Shown here: piece by piece, positions 52,964-62,156 of the stretch
Layout: the number at the start of each line of letters is the position of its first letter
Numbering within the stretch: position 1 is the first letter of the stretch
Source of the DNA: Opitutaceae bacterium TAV5
GTDB lineage: Bacteria; Verrucomicrobiota; Verrucomicrobiia; Opitutales; Opitutaceae
Reading direction: 5' to 3'
Length of the DNA stretch: 64,000 nt
Assembly: GCA_000242935.3 (NCBI GenBank)
Contig: CP007053.1
Location: 1,240,001 to 1,304,000, forward strand
Made by a program: the position numbers and the translations under genes
Notes under the pieces: generated by a model
Database searches by the model: none
What the model was told of the DNA's origin: nothing
Seen by the model: only the letters and a program-made list of their open reading frames with translations

Positions 52964-54817
52964 ATGTTCTTCCCCTCCCCGTTTTTCCCGGTCCTTCCGG
53001 GCCTTCTCCTGATCACCGCCTTCACGGCCGGGGCCTCTGCCCAGGTCCACGAATCCGTCCCCGTCCCTCCCGGAGGCACGCCGCTTGTGTCCGGTCCGTA
53101 CAAGGACGCCTTTACCGGTACCGGTGCGCCCGACCTTTTCACGATCCGCCACGACCCGCGCGGTGGTCCCGACGGCGGCGGCTCCTGGCGGATCGACACC
53201 CGGCGCGATGCCTCGCCCGCCTGGGCCATCCAGTGGCGCGCCCCGACCGGCCGCCCCGTGACCAAGGGCGACATTGCGCTCGTCACTTTCTCCGCCCGCG
53301 CGCTCGAAACCAGCCGCGAGACCGGCGAGGCGCAGATGCGCGTCGTCGTGCAAAACCGCGGCGGCGCCTGGGCCCGCGCCGCCGCCGGCCAGTTTTCGCT
53401 CACCCGCGACTGGCGCACGTATTATCTGCCCGTCCGTTTTCCCCGCGATTTCCCGGCCGGCGCCGCCGAAGTGTCCTTCGGCTTCGGATACCAGAAACAG
53501 GCTGTCGAAATTGCCGATCTTGCGATCTTCCATTACGGCAACCGCGTCGCTTTCGACGCGCTCCCCGGCACGCGTCCCACGTATCCCGGCCGCGATCCGG
53601 CTGCTCCCTGGCGCGCGGAAGCGCTGGCCCGTATCGAGCGCTTCCGCAAATCCGGCGTCACGCTCGCCGTCACCGATGCCGCCGGACGCCCCGTGCCCGG
53701 TGCCGTCGTCGAAATCCGGCAAACCCGCTCCGCTTTCGGATTCGGCACCGCCGCCCCCCTCTCGCTCGTCGTCAGCGAACGCGAGGGAGCCGACATCTGG
53801 CGCCGTCACCTGCGCGAGCTCTTCAACGGCGTGAGCCTCGAAAACGACCTCAAATGGCCGTGGTGGGCCGGCGAGCGCGGCAAACCCGGCGAGACGCCCG
53901 CCGCCATCCGCGAACGCACCCTCGCCGGCCTCCGCCAGCTCAAGGCCGACGGTTTTTCCGTTCGCGGCCACGTCCTCGTCTGGCCCGGCTGGAAGCGCCT
54001 GCCCGCCGCCATCGTCAACCTCCGCGGCACCCCGCGTGAAAAGGAAATCCCTGTCGCCGTCCTCGCGCACATTACCGACATCACCACCGCCACCCGCGGC
54101 CTGATCGACGAGTGGGACGTGCTCAACGAACCCTTCAACAACCATGATCTGATGGACCTCTTCGGCCGCGACATCATGGCCGACTGGTTTCGCGCCGCCC
54201 GCGCCGTGTTGCCCGACACACCGCTGGTCACCAACGACTGGGGCAACCACGACATCACCGCCGACCCGACCCATGTGAAACACTTCACCGACACCACGCG
54301 CTTCCTGCTCGATCGCGGCGCCCCCGTGGACGGTCTCGGCCAGCAAGCCCACATTGGCGGCATCCCCGCCGCGCCCGCCGCTCTCCTCTCCACGCTCGAT
54401 CACTACGCCAAAACGCTCGCCCTTCCCGTGCGCATCACCGAATTCGACATCACCACGGACGACGAAGACATGCAGGCCGACTACACCCGCGATTTCCTGA
54501 CCGTGATGTTCAGCCACCCGTCCGTCGTGGGCGTGCAGCTCTGGGGTTTCTGGGAAGGCGCGCACTGGAGCCCTCCTGCCGCGCTTTACCGCAAGGACTG
54601 GACCGAAAAACCCAACGGCCGCGTCTATCGCCAGGTCACGCAGGAAACCTGGCGCACCCGCGAGACTGTCCGCACCGACACCGCCGGCCGGTGGCAGGGC
54701 CGCGTCTTTCAGGGAGACTACACCGTTGTTGTCAAAACCCCGCAAGGCAGCGCCACCCGGACCTTCCAGGTTCCGCCGGGTACGGCTGATGCCCGATGGG
54801 AGATCTCACCCGAGTGA
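52964..54817 (+). CDS. Secreted GH10 endo-1,4-beta-xylanase with N-terminal sandwich
   Basis: Encodes 617 residues from ATG 52964, which gives a signal peptide (PVLPGLLLITAFTAGASA). Residues about 30-210 are a beta sandwich resembling a CBM (RIDTRRDASPAWAIQW, FPAGAAEVSFGFGYQKQAVE). The GH10 barrel follows: LFNGVSLENDLKW, VRGHVLVWPGW, acid/base Glu389 in WDVLNEPFN, GLGQQAHIGG, nucleophile Glu493 in RITEFDI, QLWGFWEGAHW. A short beta tail ends the protein. It cuts internal xylan bonds outside the cell. The LacI-type regulator lies directly upstream. Confidence 0.92.
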   Translation: MFFPSPFFPVLPGLLLITAFTAGASAQVHESVPVPPGGTPLVSGPYKDAFTGTGAPDLFTIRHDPRGGPDGGGSWRIDTRRDASPAWAIQWRAPTGRPVTKGDIALVTFSARALETSRETGEAQMRVVVQNRGGAWARAAAGQFSLTRDWRTYYLPVRFPRDFPAGAAEVSFGFGYQKQAVEIADLAIFHYGNRVAFDALPGTRPTYPGRDPAAPWRAEALARIERFRKSGVTLAVTDAAGRPVPGAVVEIRQTRSAFGFGTAAPLSLVVSEREGADIWRRHLRELFNGVSLENDLKWPWWAGERGKPGETPAAIRERTLAGLRQLKADGFSVRGHVLVWPGWKRLPAAIVNLRGTPREKEIPVAVLAHITDITTATRGLIDEWDVLNEPFNNHDLMDLFGRDIMADWFRAARAVLPDTPLVTNDWGNHDITADPTHVKHFTDTTRFLLDRGAPVDGLGQQAHIGGIPAAPAALLSTLDHYAKTLALPVRITEFDITTDDEDMQADYTRDFLTVMFSHPSVVGVQLWGFWEGAHWSPPAALYRKDWTEKPNGRVYRQVTQETWRTRETVRTDTAGRWQGRVFQGDYTVVVKTPQGSATRTFQVPPGTADARWEISPE

Positions 54818-54840
54818 CCCATGCGTTTGAACCGCTCGCG

Positions 54841-54893
54841 GGACACAGCCTGGAAGGCCGTGCCACTTCATGGGCAGGATGCCCATGGCACGC
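54841..54893. repeat. Degenerate palindromic units
   Basis: Two worn reverse copies of the 25-bp unit: CAGCCTGGAAGGCCGTGCCAC and CATGGGCAGG/ATGCCCATGGCAC, in the 78-bp gap between convergent GH10 and aldolase genes. The second reaches to within 3 bp of the aldolase stop codon. Confidence 0.7.
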
Positions 54894-54895
54894 TC

Positions 54896-55717
54896 TCAGT
54901 CTTCCGCGAACGTCCGGGCCAGCTCCTTGATCCCGAGATTCATGACGCGGACATCCCCGCCGGGACAAACCAACTGCGCGCCGAGCGCCTTTACCTTGAG
55001 ATAATTCTCCCGACCGATGCCCAGCGTTCCCCAGAATTTGCCGGCGGCGCGGCAGGCCGCGGCGATCCGTTCCATCGCAGCAAAAACGTCCGGGTGGCCG
55101 ATCTGGCCGAGACGACCGATGCGGTGGGCATAATCGCCGGGGCCAAAAAAGATGCCGTCCACGCCGGGCGTCGCCGCAATGGCGCCGGCACGGGCGAGGC
55201 CGTCTTCGGTCTCGATCTGGCAGAGGATCACCGTCTCGCGATTCTGGTGAGCGGCGTAGTCGGTGGCGGATACGGTGCCGTAGCGCGCATCGATGCCGCC
55301 GCCATTCCAGCCGCGTTGACCGGTGATCTCTCCGGGCGCCGGAGCCGGGTTGTTGAATTTCGCCCAGCGCACGATCTGCGCGGCCTGCTCCGGCGTATCG
55401 ACCATGGCGCACATGAGACCGCCGACGCCCGTTTCGAGCGTACGTTGCACGGTCTGGTAATCGGAAGCGTGCAGACGGGCGAGTGTGGTCACCGGATGCG
55501 CACGGGCCACGAGAGTGAGCGTGGCGAGCCGGTCGGTGCCGAGGTCGAAATGTTCGAGATCGAACCAGAGGGTTTCGAACAGACCCGAGCCGGCCACGAA
55601 ATCGACGTGACGCGGCGTGGCGTGGTTGCCGAGTACATACAGATGTTCGATGCGCCCGGCACGGACGTTGGAGAGTAGGCGGTTGGGCCGGAGTTGCGGA
55701 GGTGTGGTGTGTGACAT
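54896..55717 (-). CDS. HpcH/HpaI family aldolase
   Basis: Encodes 273 residues from ATG 55717 (MSHTTPPQL). The class II pyruvate aldolase pattern is present: FETLWFDLEHFDLGTDR, LARLHASD, the metal ligands in QIETEDGLARA and GVDGIFFGPGDYA. The family splits 2-keto-3-deoxy sugar acids or 4-hydroxy-2-oxo acids to pyruvate and an aldehyde. Cytosolic. It follows the sialidase-like gene on the same strand after a 118-bp repeat-filled gap and is probably in the same transcript. A role in sugar-acid breakdown fits; the exact substrate is unknown. Confidence 0.86.
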   Translation of the reverse strand: MSHTTPPQLRPNRLLSNVRAGRIEHLYVLGNHATPRHVDFVAGSGLFETLWFDLEHFDLGTDRLATLTLVARAHPVTTLARLHASDYQTVQRTLETGVGGLMCAMVDTPEQAAQIVRWAKFNNPAPAPGEITGQRGWNGGGIDARYGTVSATDYAAHQNRETVILCQIETEDGLARAGAIAATPGVDGIFFGPGDYAHRIGRLGQIGHPDVFAAMERIAAACRAAGKFWGTLGIGRENYLKVKALGAQLVCPGGDVRVMNLGIKELARTFAED

Positions 55718-55752
55718 GGGAGAAAGATGTGCGATGATGGAATGCGGGGGAC

Positions 55753-55860
55753 GTGGCACGGGCTTCCAGCCCGTGATTCCGGAAGGCGACGCTACGCGTC
55801 GTCCATGGGCTGGAAGCCCATGCCACTTCGGGGAATCACGGGCAGGATGCCCGTGCCACT
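55753..55860. repeat. Palindromic units reaching into the sialidase gene
   Basis: A forward unit (GTGGCACGGGC) starts at 55753, then a short CGACGC/GCGTCG palindrome near 55786-55802, a reverse unit CATGGGCTGG at about 55804-55826, and a reverse unit CACGGGCAGGATGCCCGTGC at about 55838-55857. The last one supplies the end of the minus-strand gene above. Confidence 0.88.
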
Positions 55861-56978
55861 TTGCGATCCGCCTCCGCCAGCGTGAAACGTGTGCTCACGA
55901 CCGAGTGCTGCTCCGGACCGGGACGATATTTGATGTAGGTGGTGGCGACAAACGTGCCGTCGGGAAGCAGTTCCAGCCCCGGATACCCGCAGTCGTAACC
56001 GGCATGACTGTGCAACAGTTTTATCCGGTAGCCGCCGGCATCGTCGCCACCGGACAGATCGTCATAGCGTCCCACCCAAGCGACAAAGTGCGTGGTGGTG
56101 CCGCTGGCGAGAGCGCGGTCACGAAATACCACGACAAGCCTTCCGTCCGCCGCATAACGCGCCACGTGCCTGTCTCCGGCAAGGCCGACAGGCAACGGTT
56201 CGGGTTTTGTCCACGAGATGCCTTCATCGCGCGTCGTCATCCGCCACGAGATACCATGCATGTTCTCCCGCATCAGGCACGTCAGCTCCCTGCCATCCGG
56301 TGAAGGCACGAGCCAGGGTTCGCAAAACCTGAGCTCCGGGTTGTCGGCAATGACGCGCCACGGCGTCCACGAAAATCCCCCGTCGCCGGAAATGCTCTGG
56401 GCCACGACATTGCTCCACGCATCGCCCCCGTCTCCTTCGCGGCGGATGTTGGTCAGGCCGAGCAAGGTGCGCCCGCCATCCACCGGAACAAGGGTACAAA
56501 ACGGCATTACGGCGGCGATGCCGAGCGACCGCATCGGCGACCAGGTGCGCCCGTTGTTTTCGGAGTGCGACTCGTGGATGCAGCCGTCGGGGCCCTGCCC
56601 GGCATAAACAAAGAGCCGGTATTTCCCGCGCGGGTCGGGTAGCCGGAAAATCGTCGGACAGTTGCGCACCTCGCTCCAGTTTTCCGGCACGTCGAGCAAC
56701 CCGCTCCACGTCAGCCCCCCATCGTCGCTACGTTTGAGCAGACCACATGGCCCGCCGTGTCCATGTGTCCATACACAATACATCGTTTTTCCGTCCGGCA
56801 TGAGCAGCGTGGTCGGGTGCCCCTGATAGGAATTTTCCGACCCGGCGGCGATGACGACCTGGCGCGCGGTGTCACCGGAGATGTCCACGGTCGGGAGCGG
56901 AAAACGGGCAGAGCGTGGTTCCCGCAAGGGGGAGGAGCCATGACCGAGTTGCGGGGATGCCTGTAAGGTGGTATTCAT
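55836..56978 (-). CDS. BNR/Asp-box sialidase-like protein
   Basis: Encodes 380 residues without a signal peptide. Four Asp-boxes show a six-bladed sialidase-type propeller: SDDGGLTWSG, SENNGRTWSP, SGDGGFSWTP and TRDEGISWTK, with intervening motifs GKYRLFVYAGQG and LMRENMHGISW. In glycosidase settings such proteins are exo-alpha-sialidases or unrelated enzymes; arginine triad residues cannot be assigned by eye. The final residues VARASCP and the TGA stop are read from a palindromic repeat unit, so the natural end was probably different. An AraC-type direct repeat lies upstream at 57031. The aldolase gene follows on the same strand. Confidence 0.83.
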   Translation of the reverse strand: MNTTLQASPQLGHGSSPLREPRSARFPLPTVDISGDTARQVVIAAGSENSYQGHPTTLLMPDGKTMYCVWTHGHGGPCGLLKRSDDGGLTWSGLLDVPENWSEVRNCPTIFRLPDPRGKYRLFVYAGQGPDGCIHESHSENNGRTWSPMRSLGIAAVMPFCTLVPVDGGRTLLGLTNIRREGDGGDAWSNVVAQSISGDGGFSWTPWRVIADNPELRFCEPWLVPSPDGRELTCLMRENMHGISWRMTTRDEGISWTKPEPLPVGLAGDRHVARYAADGRLVVVFRDRALASGTTTHFVAWVGRYDDLSGGDDAGGYRIKLLHSHAGYDCGYPGLELLPDGTFVATTYIKYRPGPEQHSVVSTRFTLAEADRKVARASCP

Positions 56979-57030
56979 CCAGTGAAGATAATGATCCCCG
57001 CCGCGACATCTCGCGCCAACGCCTCATCAT

Positions 57031-57065
57031 GTGACATTGCCGACAAGGAAGTGATGATTACGACA
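57031..57065. promoter_or_regulatory. Tandem AraC-type box upstream of sialidase gene
   Basis: Two 15-nt half-sites, GTGACATTGCCGACA (57031) and GTGATGATTACGACA (57051), are in the same direction with starts 20 bp apart. The same pair occurs at 62060. Direct repeats at about two helical turns are how AraC dimers bind. The site is 53 bp before the sialidase ATG. Confidence 0.65.
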
Positions 57066-57111
57066 TGGGGTGAAATGACATGAGAGGGCGGATGCAACGG
57101 GAGAGGGGCTT

Positions 57112-60100
57112 TCAGAGAAAGCCGAATTCGCGGAGAAACGACTCCATCTGCCGCAAGGTTTCGTGATAACGGTCGGCATCCTTGAACATGTAGGTGTGTA
57201 TCGCATTTTCAGCGACGACCAGTCTGCTGTTGTTTCCTGCACGGAGCATGGCCGACTGAAATTTCTCCGCTCCGGCGAAGGGCGCCGTGGTGTCGCGGGT
57301 GCCATGAAAAACAAGGGTTGGCGGCAGATTCCGGGTGACGTGCTCGACGGGAGACAACTCTCTCCATCGTGGGCCAATTTTGGCGTTTCCATAGCCGGCG
57401 GGGGAAGTGTCGAGGACGGGCGACAGCAAAATCAGGGCGGCGGGAGTGGTGGAAATCGAAAGATCGTCGGCAGGGTCATTGATTTCGGAAAACAATGCAG
57501 TGGCGGCGGCGAGATGTCCGCCTGCGGATGCGCCGCAGGCAATGATCCGGGCCGGATCAATTCCCAAGTCGCCAGCGTGCGCACGAATGTAGCGAATGGC
57601 GGAACGGGCATCTTCCACCGAATCGAAAACGGTCGGGGCAGCATCCGGAAGCGGACGAGCCAGGCGATATTCCACACTGATACCCACCATGCCGAGGCGG
57701 GCAGCCTCGTCGGCGAAGGGATACATCATGCGGGGCGAACCGCCGGTCCATCCGCCGCCGTGGAATGCGACGAGGCACGGACGGGGTAGCGTGGAAGAGG
57801 CGGTGGTATTGGTGTTGAGGTTTGTTGGTTCGAAAAGATGGAGACGGAGTTCGCGCCCCTCTTGAGTGCGTTTGTAGGTGAGCGTTCGCGTGGGCTGAAG
57901 CTTGTCGGCCAAAGCGAAGACATAGGCGCGTGGTTTGACATTGGCAGTCGTGGCGATGGGTTTTACCCTCCATCGCGAGGCGCCGGGCGTGGTGTCTTTG
58001 CCGTCGAAATGTCCTCGGAAAAGCCAGAGCGGTTCGTTCTCTGTGGAAGCGGAGGCCGGGTCGGGTGGAGTATGCGTGGGCGTCTGGATGGAAAGTTTGG
58101 CGGTCATGCGTCCCATCGACGGCACGGTGAACGACGTTGTTTCCAGGCTGGCCGTGAAGCCGTCCGGCAGATCCGGCGTGATGTGTCCTGAGGCGGTTTT
58201 TTCGTTGAAATTGTAAATCTCGACTGTCGCCTGAATCGTCTCGCCGGGGGTGTAGAGATAGCCGCGCGGAGTCCAGTTGGAGTTGAGGCCGTCCCAGTTG
58301 GTTTCAACACGTTTGGGATCTTTGTCGATGTGTCCGCGCGGATACACGACACGCAGGATAATACCGAGATTCAGATCGCTTTTCCGGGCGGAGGTTTTGG
58401 CGGATGAGGCGGCGCTTCCCTTTGCTTTTTGAGTGGAGACGGACTGCCAGGTTGCAGGTGGATTTTTGATGTAAACGGGAAAGCCCTGTGTTTCCAGAAA
58501 CAGCCCGCCGGCATCATGCGAGACGGACAGCGGGTTTCCCATTACGTCCAGCGCGACGGTGTCTCCCGACAGGCCGGGCAAGCGCATCCGGGAAGGGGGC
58601 CTGCTTTTGGTTCCGGAAGGAGCGGGTGGAAGCGCAAGGGCAACATTGCTGCCGTCGGCTTCTCCTGTATTGAAAAGATAGATGCGGTTTCCGTTTATCG
58701 TTTGTTTGTTCAGCAGGCGAGCTGTGCCGAGTTCGTAAGTCATGCGGGCGAGTGCCGCATAGGCGGGCAACGGCGCCCCGTGGGAATCCATGATGCCAAA
58801 TTGCAGCAGGATGCGGTCCTTGGGCTTGCTGAGACTGGAGCCGTAGTAAGGGGTCAACCAGAAGGTGAAGACAGGGCCTACGCCTCTTTCAAACGCCTCC
58901 ATGTGGCTCTCGAAGAGATATGTCAGCTGCTCCTCCATTGCGGTGCGCGGGTCGGGAATGCGGTTGCGTCCGTAGGGCTTGCCGGTCTCGGTGAGCCAGA
59001 GGGTGCGTTTATCGTTCGAAGGCAACCCGAAGCCCATGTCGCGGCTGGTTTTCATGTGCGTTTCGAGAATCCTGTCGAAGCCGCCGTCGCCGACCGGCTG
59101 GTAGGTGTGGAAGCTGTAGGCATCGAGGTAGGGCGCGATGTTGTTGGCTCCGAGAATGCGGGAGTAGCCGCCAACTTCGGGATTGCGCCCGAACGGACCG
59201 AGGAGCGCCAGCGGAAGTTGTTGCCGCTGGCGTTGTGGTTTTATGGATACTCCTGCGTGGCGCAAGCCGAGAGCCATGGCCTTGAGCATGGCGGCATAGG
59301 AATCGGGTGGCTCGTCCGAGTAGTGGCCGATATCGTGCTCGTTCCAGATTTCGAATGCCTGCACTTCGGGCGAAAGATTCCGGACGGCGCTGGCGGCATA
59401 CGCATAGGCGTTGCGCAGGTCGGCAGGGAAGCTGTTGCCGGAGCCGCCGGGTGGCTGCATCCATGCAGGCAGGGGACGCTGGATGACTTGCAGGACGCGC
59501 AGACCGTGCCGGGCCAGAAGCTCCGCTCCGGATTTCGGTTGAGTCCAGTCGAACGTGTCGCGTGAAGGATTATTGCGCATCCAGTCCATGCGGTCGCGGA
59601 CCCAGCGGCAACCGGTCAGCCAGGCCATCTCGGCCTGCCAGGCAGGCGGTGGCATCCATGCGGCCCCGGAACTGACGCCGGTGTCGATGCCGAAGGGGCT
59701 GTCGGGTATCGTGGCTGCATCGTGCGGACGTGGCACGATGGCAAACGGCAACCACCGGTAGGTTTCCAGCGAGCGGGAGTCGCCGGTCTTTCGTTTGAGG
59801 GCAATGGGGATAGTGTCGAGTGTCGCAGTTACTTCGATACGATACCAGCCGGAGGACCGGACACCCGGATGCAGGCTGTAGCGCCCGTTGCCGGGAGCGC
59901 GGCGAATCTCGACGGAGCCTGTTTCATGATTCCAAAAGTCATAGCATCTTGCGATGAGCATCAGATTTTCCGGAGGCTCCGGCGAAAGGGCAATGTGGAG
60001 GACGGGCGGTGCTGCCGGGTCGCCTTCGACAAAAACGGATTGGGGAAACGCATCGCCACGGTTCTCCTCCGGATTGGCGACGGGAAGCATTTCGTAGATA

Positions 60101-60243
60101 GCGGGCTCCGGAACGACGGGATTGCCAGCGAAGCTGGCGGTATCAACCGCACAGACGGATGTCAGCACGAAGAGAGGAGCGGCCAGAGACGCCGCCGGGA
60201 ATCTCACGAGGCGTTGCGAAAGTTTTCTGGATGGGAAAAACAT
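57112..60243 (-). CDS. Glycoside hydrolase fused to acetylesterase-like domain
   Basis: Encodes 1043 residues from ATG 60243 with a signal peptide (RFPAASLAAPLFVLTSVCAV). Residues about 30-190 are beta-rich; 190-490 form a clan GH-A barrel with Glu302 in FEIWNEHDIG (acid/base) and Glu419 in LWLTETGKPYG (nucleophile). A linker region of beta sandwiches (about 500-790) follows. The last 260 residues are an alpha/beta hydrolase of the HSL group: His828 at the start of HGGGWTGG (oxyanion), Ser906 in GASAGG, then FHGTRDTTAPF with Asp and AIHTYMF with His. A secreted two-activity enzyme that removes both a sugar and an acyl or acetyl group is the natural reading. Member of the operon with PEP-CTERM and prepilin-like genes. 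Confidence 0.85.
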   Translation of the reverse strand: MFFPSRKLSQRLVRFPAASLAAPLFVLTSVCAVDTASFAGNPVVPEPAIYEMLPVANPEENRGDAFPQSVFVEGDPAAPPVLHIALSPEPPENLMLIARCYDFWNHETGSVEIRRAPGNGRYSLHPGVRSSGWYRIEVTATLDTIPIALKRKTGDSRSLETYRWLPFAIVPRPHDAATIPDSPFGIDTGVSSGAAWMPPPAWQAEMAWLTGCRWVRDRMDWMRNNPSRDTFDWTQPKSGAELLARHGLRVLQVIQRPLPAWMQPPGGSGNSFPADLRNAYAYAASAVRNLSPEVQAFEIWNEHDIGHYSDEPPDSYAAMLKAMALGLRHAGVSIKPQRQRQQLPLALLGPFGRNPEVGGYSRILGANNIAPYLDAYSFHTYQPVGDGGFDRILETHMKTSRDMGFGLPSNDKRTLWLTETGKPYGRNRIPDPRTAMEEQLTYLFESHMEAFERGVGPVFTFWLTPYYGSSLSKPKDRILLQFGIMDSHGAPLPAYAALARMTYELGTARLLNKQTINGNRIYLFNTGEADGSNVALALPPAPSGTKSRPPSRMRLPGLSGDTVALDVMGNPLSVSHDAGGLFLETQGFPVYIKNPPATWQSVSTQKAKGSAASSAKTSARKSDLNLGIILRVVYPRGHIDKDPKRVETNWDGLNSNWTPRGYLYTPGETIQATVEIYNFNEKTASGHITPDLPDGFTASLETTSFTVPSMGRMTAKLSIQTPTHTPPDPASASTENEPLWLFRGHFDGKDTTPGASRWRVKPIATTANVKPRAYVFALADKLQPTRTLTYKRTQEGRELRLHLFEPTNLNTNTTASSTLPRPCLVAFHGGGWTGGSPRMMYPFADEAARLGMVGISVEYRLARPLPDAAPTVFDSVEDARSAIRYIRAHAGDLGIDPARIIACGASAGGHLAAATALFSEINDPADDLSISTTPAALILLSPVLDTSPAGYGNAKIGPRWRELSPVEHVTRNLPPTLVFHGTRDTTAPFAGAEKFQSAMLRAGNNSRLVVAENAIHTYMFKDADRYHETLRQMESFLREFGFL

Positions 60244-60294
60244 GAATCTCGGAACCGGGGGAAGGAGGGGATCAGCTGACAAAGGTCATCCATC

Positions 60295-60987
60295 TTACGG
60301 GCTCCAGACGTCTTCCGGGCCACCGGGTTTGTAAGGGTCTTCGGCTAGACGCGTAACATCTTTCCATGTGGAGACGTGGCCGTCCACCCACACGAAGTTG
60401 GAGCCCTGGCGGTGCTTGTCGCCCTGCATCACCACTGTGGTGACGGAGAGGCTGGACTGGCGCGCGCCCGTCGTGTCGTTCACGCCATTGTCACCGGCCA
60501 GCAAGGTGCGTGACGGATTCCGGACATCCGTGATCCTGACTTTTTTCCCCGAGGCAGTGCCCGATGAGCTTACGAGCTGTCCGAGGCTGGTGCTCATGCC
60601 ATAGTTGGGATAGAGACCATGGTTCGTGCCAGGGGCTGCTTTTTGCTGGGAGATCAAGACCACCTCGGGGCATTGCAGGACCTTGGCGACCAACTTGATA
60701 TCGGTTGCATTGGGAGCGCCCATGTAAGGCTGCACCGCCCCCCACCATTGAAGGGTGGGACTCACGCTTACGTTGTTTACGTCAGGGAAAACATCCCGGC
60801 GATCCTGGGCATACGCCATGATGGCGATATGCACCTGACGAAGATTGCTGATGCAGGTGGCGTTGCGGGCGCTGCGGCGCACGGCGCTTACTGTCGGAAT
60901 CATGATCGCGGCCAGGATCCCGATGATCGCAATGACAGTGAGCAATTCGATAAGTGTGAAACCATGCCTGGCTGAAGGCACAGGCAT
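60295..60987 (-). CDS. Prepilin-like (H-X9-DG type) pseudopilin
   Basis: Encodes 230 residues from ATG 60987 (MPVPSARHG, then [16 protein letters not shown]). A longer frame reaches upstream; an ATG at 61020 is also possible but adds a Pro-rich stretch not seen in paralogues. The head has LQCPEVVL and [18 protein letters not shown], a true H-X9-DG. It lies 51 bp before the glycosidase-esterase gene and 103 bp after the PEP-CTERM gene. Confidence 0.83.
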   Translation of the reverse strand: MPVPSARHGFTLIELLTVIAIIGILAAIMIPTVSAVRRSARNATCISNLRQVHIAIMAYAQDRRDVFPDVNNVSVSPTLQWWGAVQPYMGAPNATDIKLVAKVLQCPEVVLISQQKAAPGTNHGLYPNYGMSTSLGQLVSSSGTASGKKVRITDVRNPSRTLLAGDNGVNDTTGARQSSLSVTTVVMQGDKHRQGSNFVWVDGHVSTWKDVTRLAEDPYKPGGPEDVWSP

Positions 60988-61090
60988 GGTGATACGGGTG
61001 GCATGGGGCGGGGGGAGCATGACGGAATGCCGGGATGGAGCAGATGCGGGAAGGAGAAGGCAAGCGGCTGTGCGCATGCAGCCGATGGTT

Positions 61091-62005
61091 TTATTTGGCC
61101 GCCCGTGTCCGGTTACGACGCAGGCAAGCCGCGATCGTGGCGACGAGCGCCAGGCCGGCAAAAACCATGGAAGACGCGGAAGACTCGGGAATCGCCGTAG
61201 CTGTGGCAGAAAAGGACTCGATGCGGCCGAAGGCACTTGAAGCCGTCGTGGCGTGCGTGTTCTCCAGGTGCATCCAGAGCCCGACTGCACTCACATCGCT
61301 GAAATCGGGAGATACCCATTGGGCGCCGATTGCGGTGAGCGAAGTCCCCGGAGCGTAAGAATACCATGAAACGGAAGACAGGTCGTTCAGACTATAGGTG
61401 GTCGCGGCGCCGGTGAGGCCGAAGCCTTCGGACACGTAATACTGGCCGTTGACATTCACCAGCCAGCGGGCGGTGCCGGTGATGATACCCGGGCTGGTAT
61501 TGTAGAGCGTGGCGCTGACAGAGGTGAGTGAAACCGAAGCGGAACTGCTGAAGCCATTGAGAAAGTCTTCCTTTTTCCAGATGTAAGCGGCGGTGACAGT
61601 GTCGCCTGAACGGGTATAGCTGCCAAAATCAATGGCATCATTGGCTCCCGATGATCCGTTGAGAATGCGCCACCATCCAAGACCGGTGGCGCGAACTGGG
61701 TCAGTGGTGGTATCGCCGGTGTAGGTGCTTTCCGCACCGCCGTAGAACGTGCCGCCGTTGTAGCCGTTTGTGCCGGAGGCCGGGCTTCGGGCAACGGTAT
61801 CGCTGAATATCACCACCCCGTTTGCCAGACCGACACCATTTGGGTTGCCGGTGACAATGTTTGTGTCCGGTCCCCACTGGACAATCGCCTGGGCATGCGT
61901 CGCCGGTGCGACGGCGAGCATCAGGCCGGAGAATATCATCGGGAGAAAGGCGTCACGGAAAATACGTCGCGTCGCATGGGTTTTCGGGCGGGTGTGAGTT
62001 TTCAT
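61091..62005 (-). CDS. PEP-CTERM-like protein with PES tag
   Basis: Encodes 304 residues from ATG 62005; a TTG two codons earlier is possible. Signal peptide ([19 protein letters not shown]), a Ser/Thr/Gly-rich beta body ([40 protein letters not shown]) and a C-terminal helix after [20 protein letters not shown] ending RRNR. The sorting motif reads PES rather than PEP, a tolerated variant in some exosortase substrates. First gene of a minus-strand operon with a prepilin-like protein and a glycosidase-esterase, divergent from an AraC-type regulator. Confidence 0.83.
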   Translation of the reverse strand: MKTHTRPKTHATRRIFRDAFLPMIFSGLMLAVAPATHAQAIVQWGPDTNIVTGNPNGVGLANGVVIFSDTVARSPASGTNGYNGGTFYGGAESTYTGDTTTDPVRATGLGWWRILNGSSGANDAIDFGSYTRSGDTVTAAYIWKKEDFLNGFSSSASVSLTSVSATLYNTSPGIITGTARWLVNVNGQYYVSEGFGLTGAATTYSLNDLSSVSWYSYAPGTSLTAIGAQWVSPDFSDVSAVGLWMHLENTHATTASSAFGRIESFSATATAIPESSASSMVFAGLALVATIAACLRRNRTRAAK

Positions 62006-62059
62006 AGGCAACGCACAGAGTTTTCAAAGGCCTGCCCTGCACAGCCAATCCGCGAAGAC

Positions 62060-62114
62060 GTGACGTTGCCGACAAGAACGTGATATTTCCGACATCCCTT
62101 CGCGAGTCCCGACA
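62060..62114. promoter_or_regulatory. Tandem AraC-type box in divergent region
   Basis: Half-sites GTGACGTTGCCGACA (62060) and GTGATATTTCCGACA (62080) match those at 57031 (30 of 36 over the whole site) with the same 20-bp period. A third, weaker copy (TCGCGAGTCCCGACA) is at 62100, again 20 bp on. The region lies between the PEP-CTERM gene and the AraC-type gene at 62157. Confidence 0.65.
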
Positions 62115-62156
62115 AGGCGGGTTGCCTTCCGCAACGCGAGGACTTACGTTTTCCCC

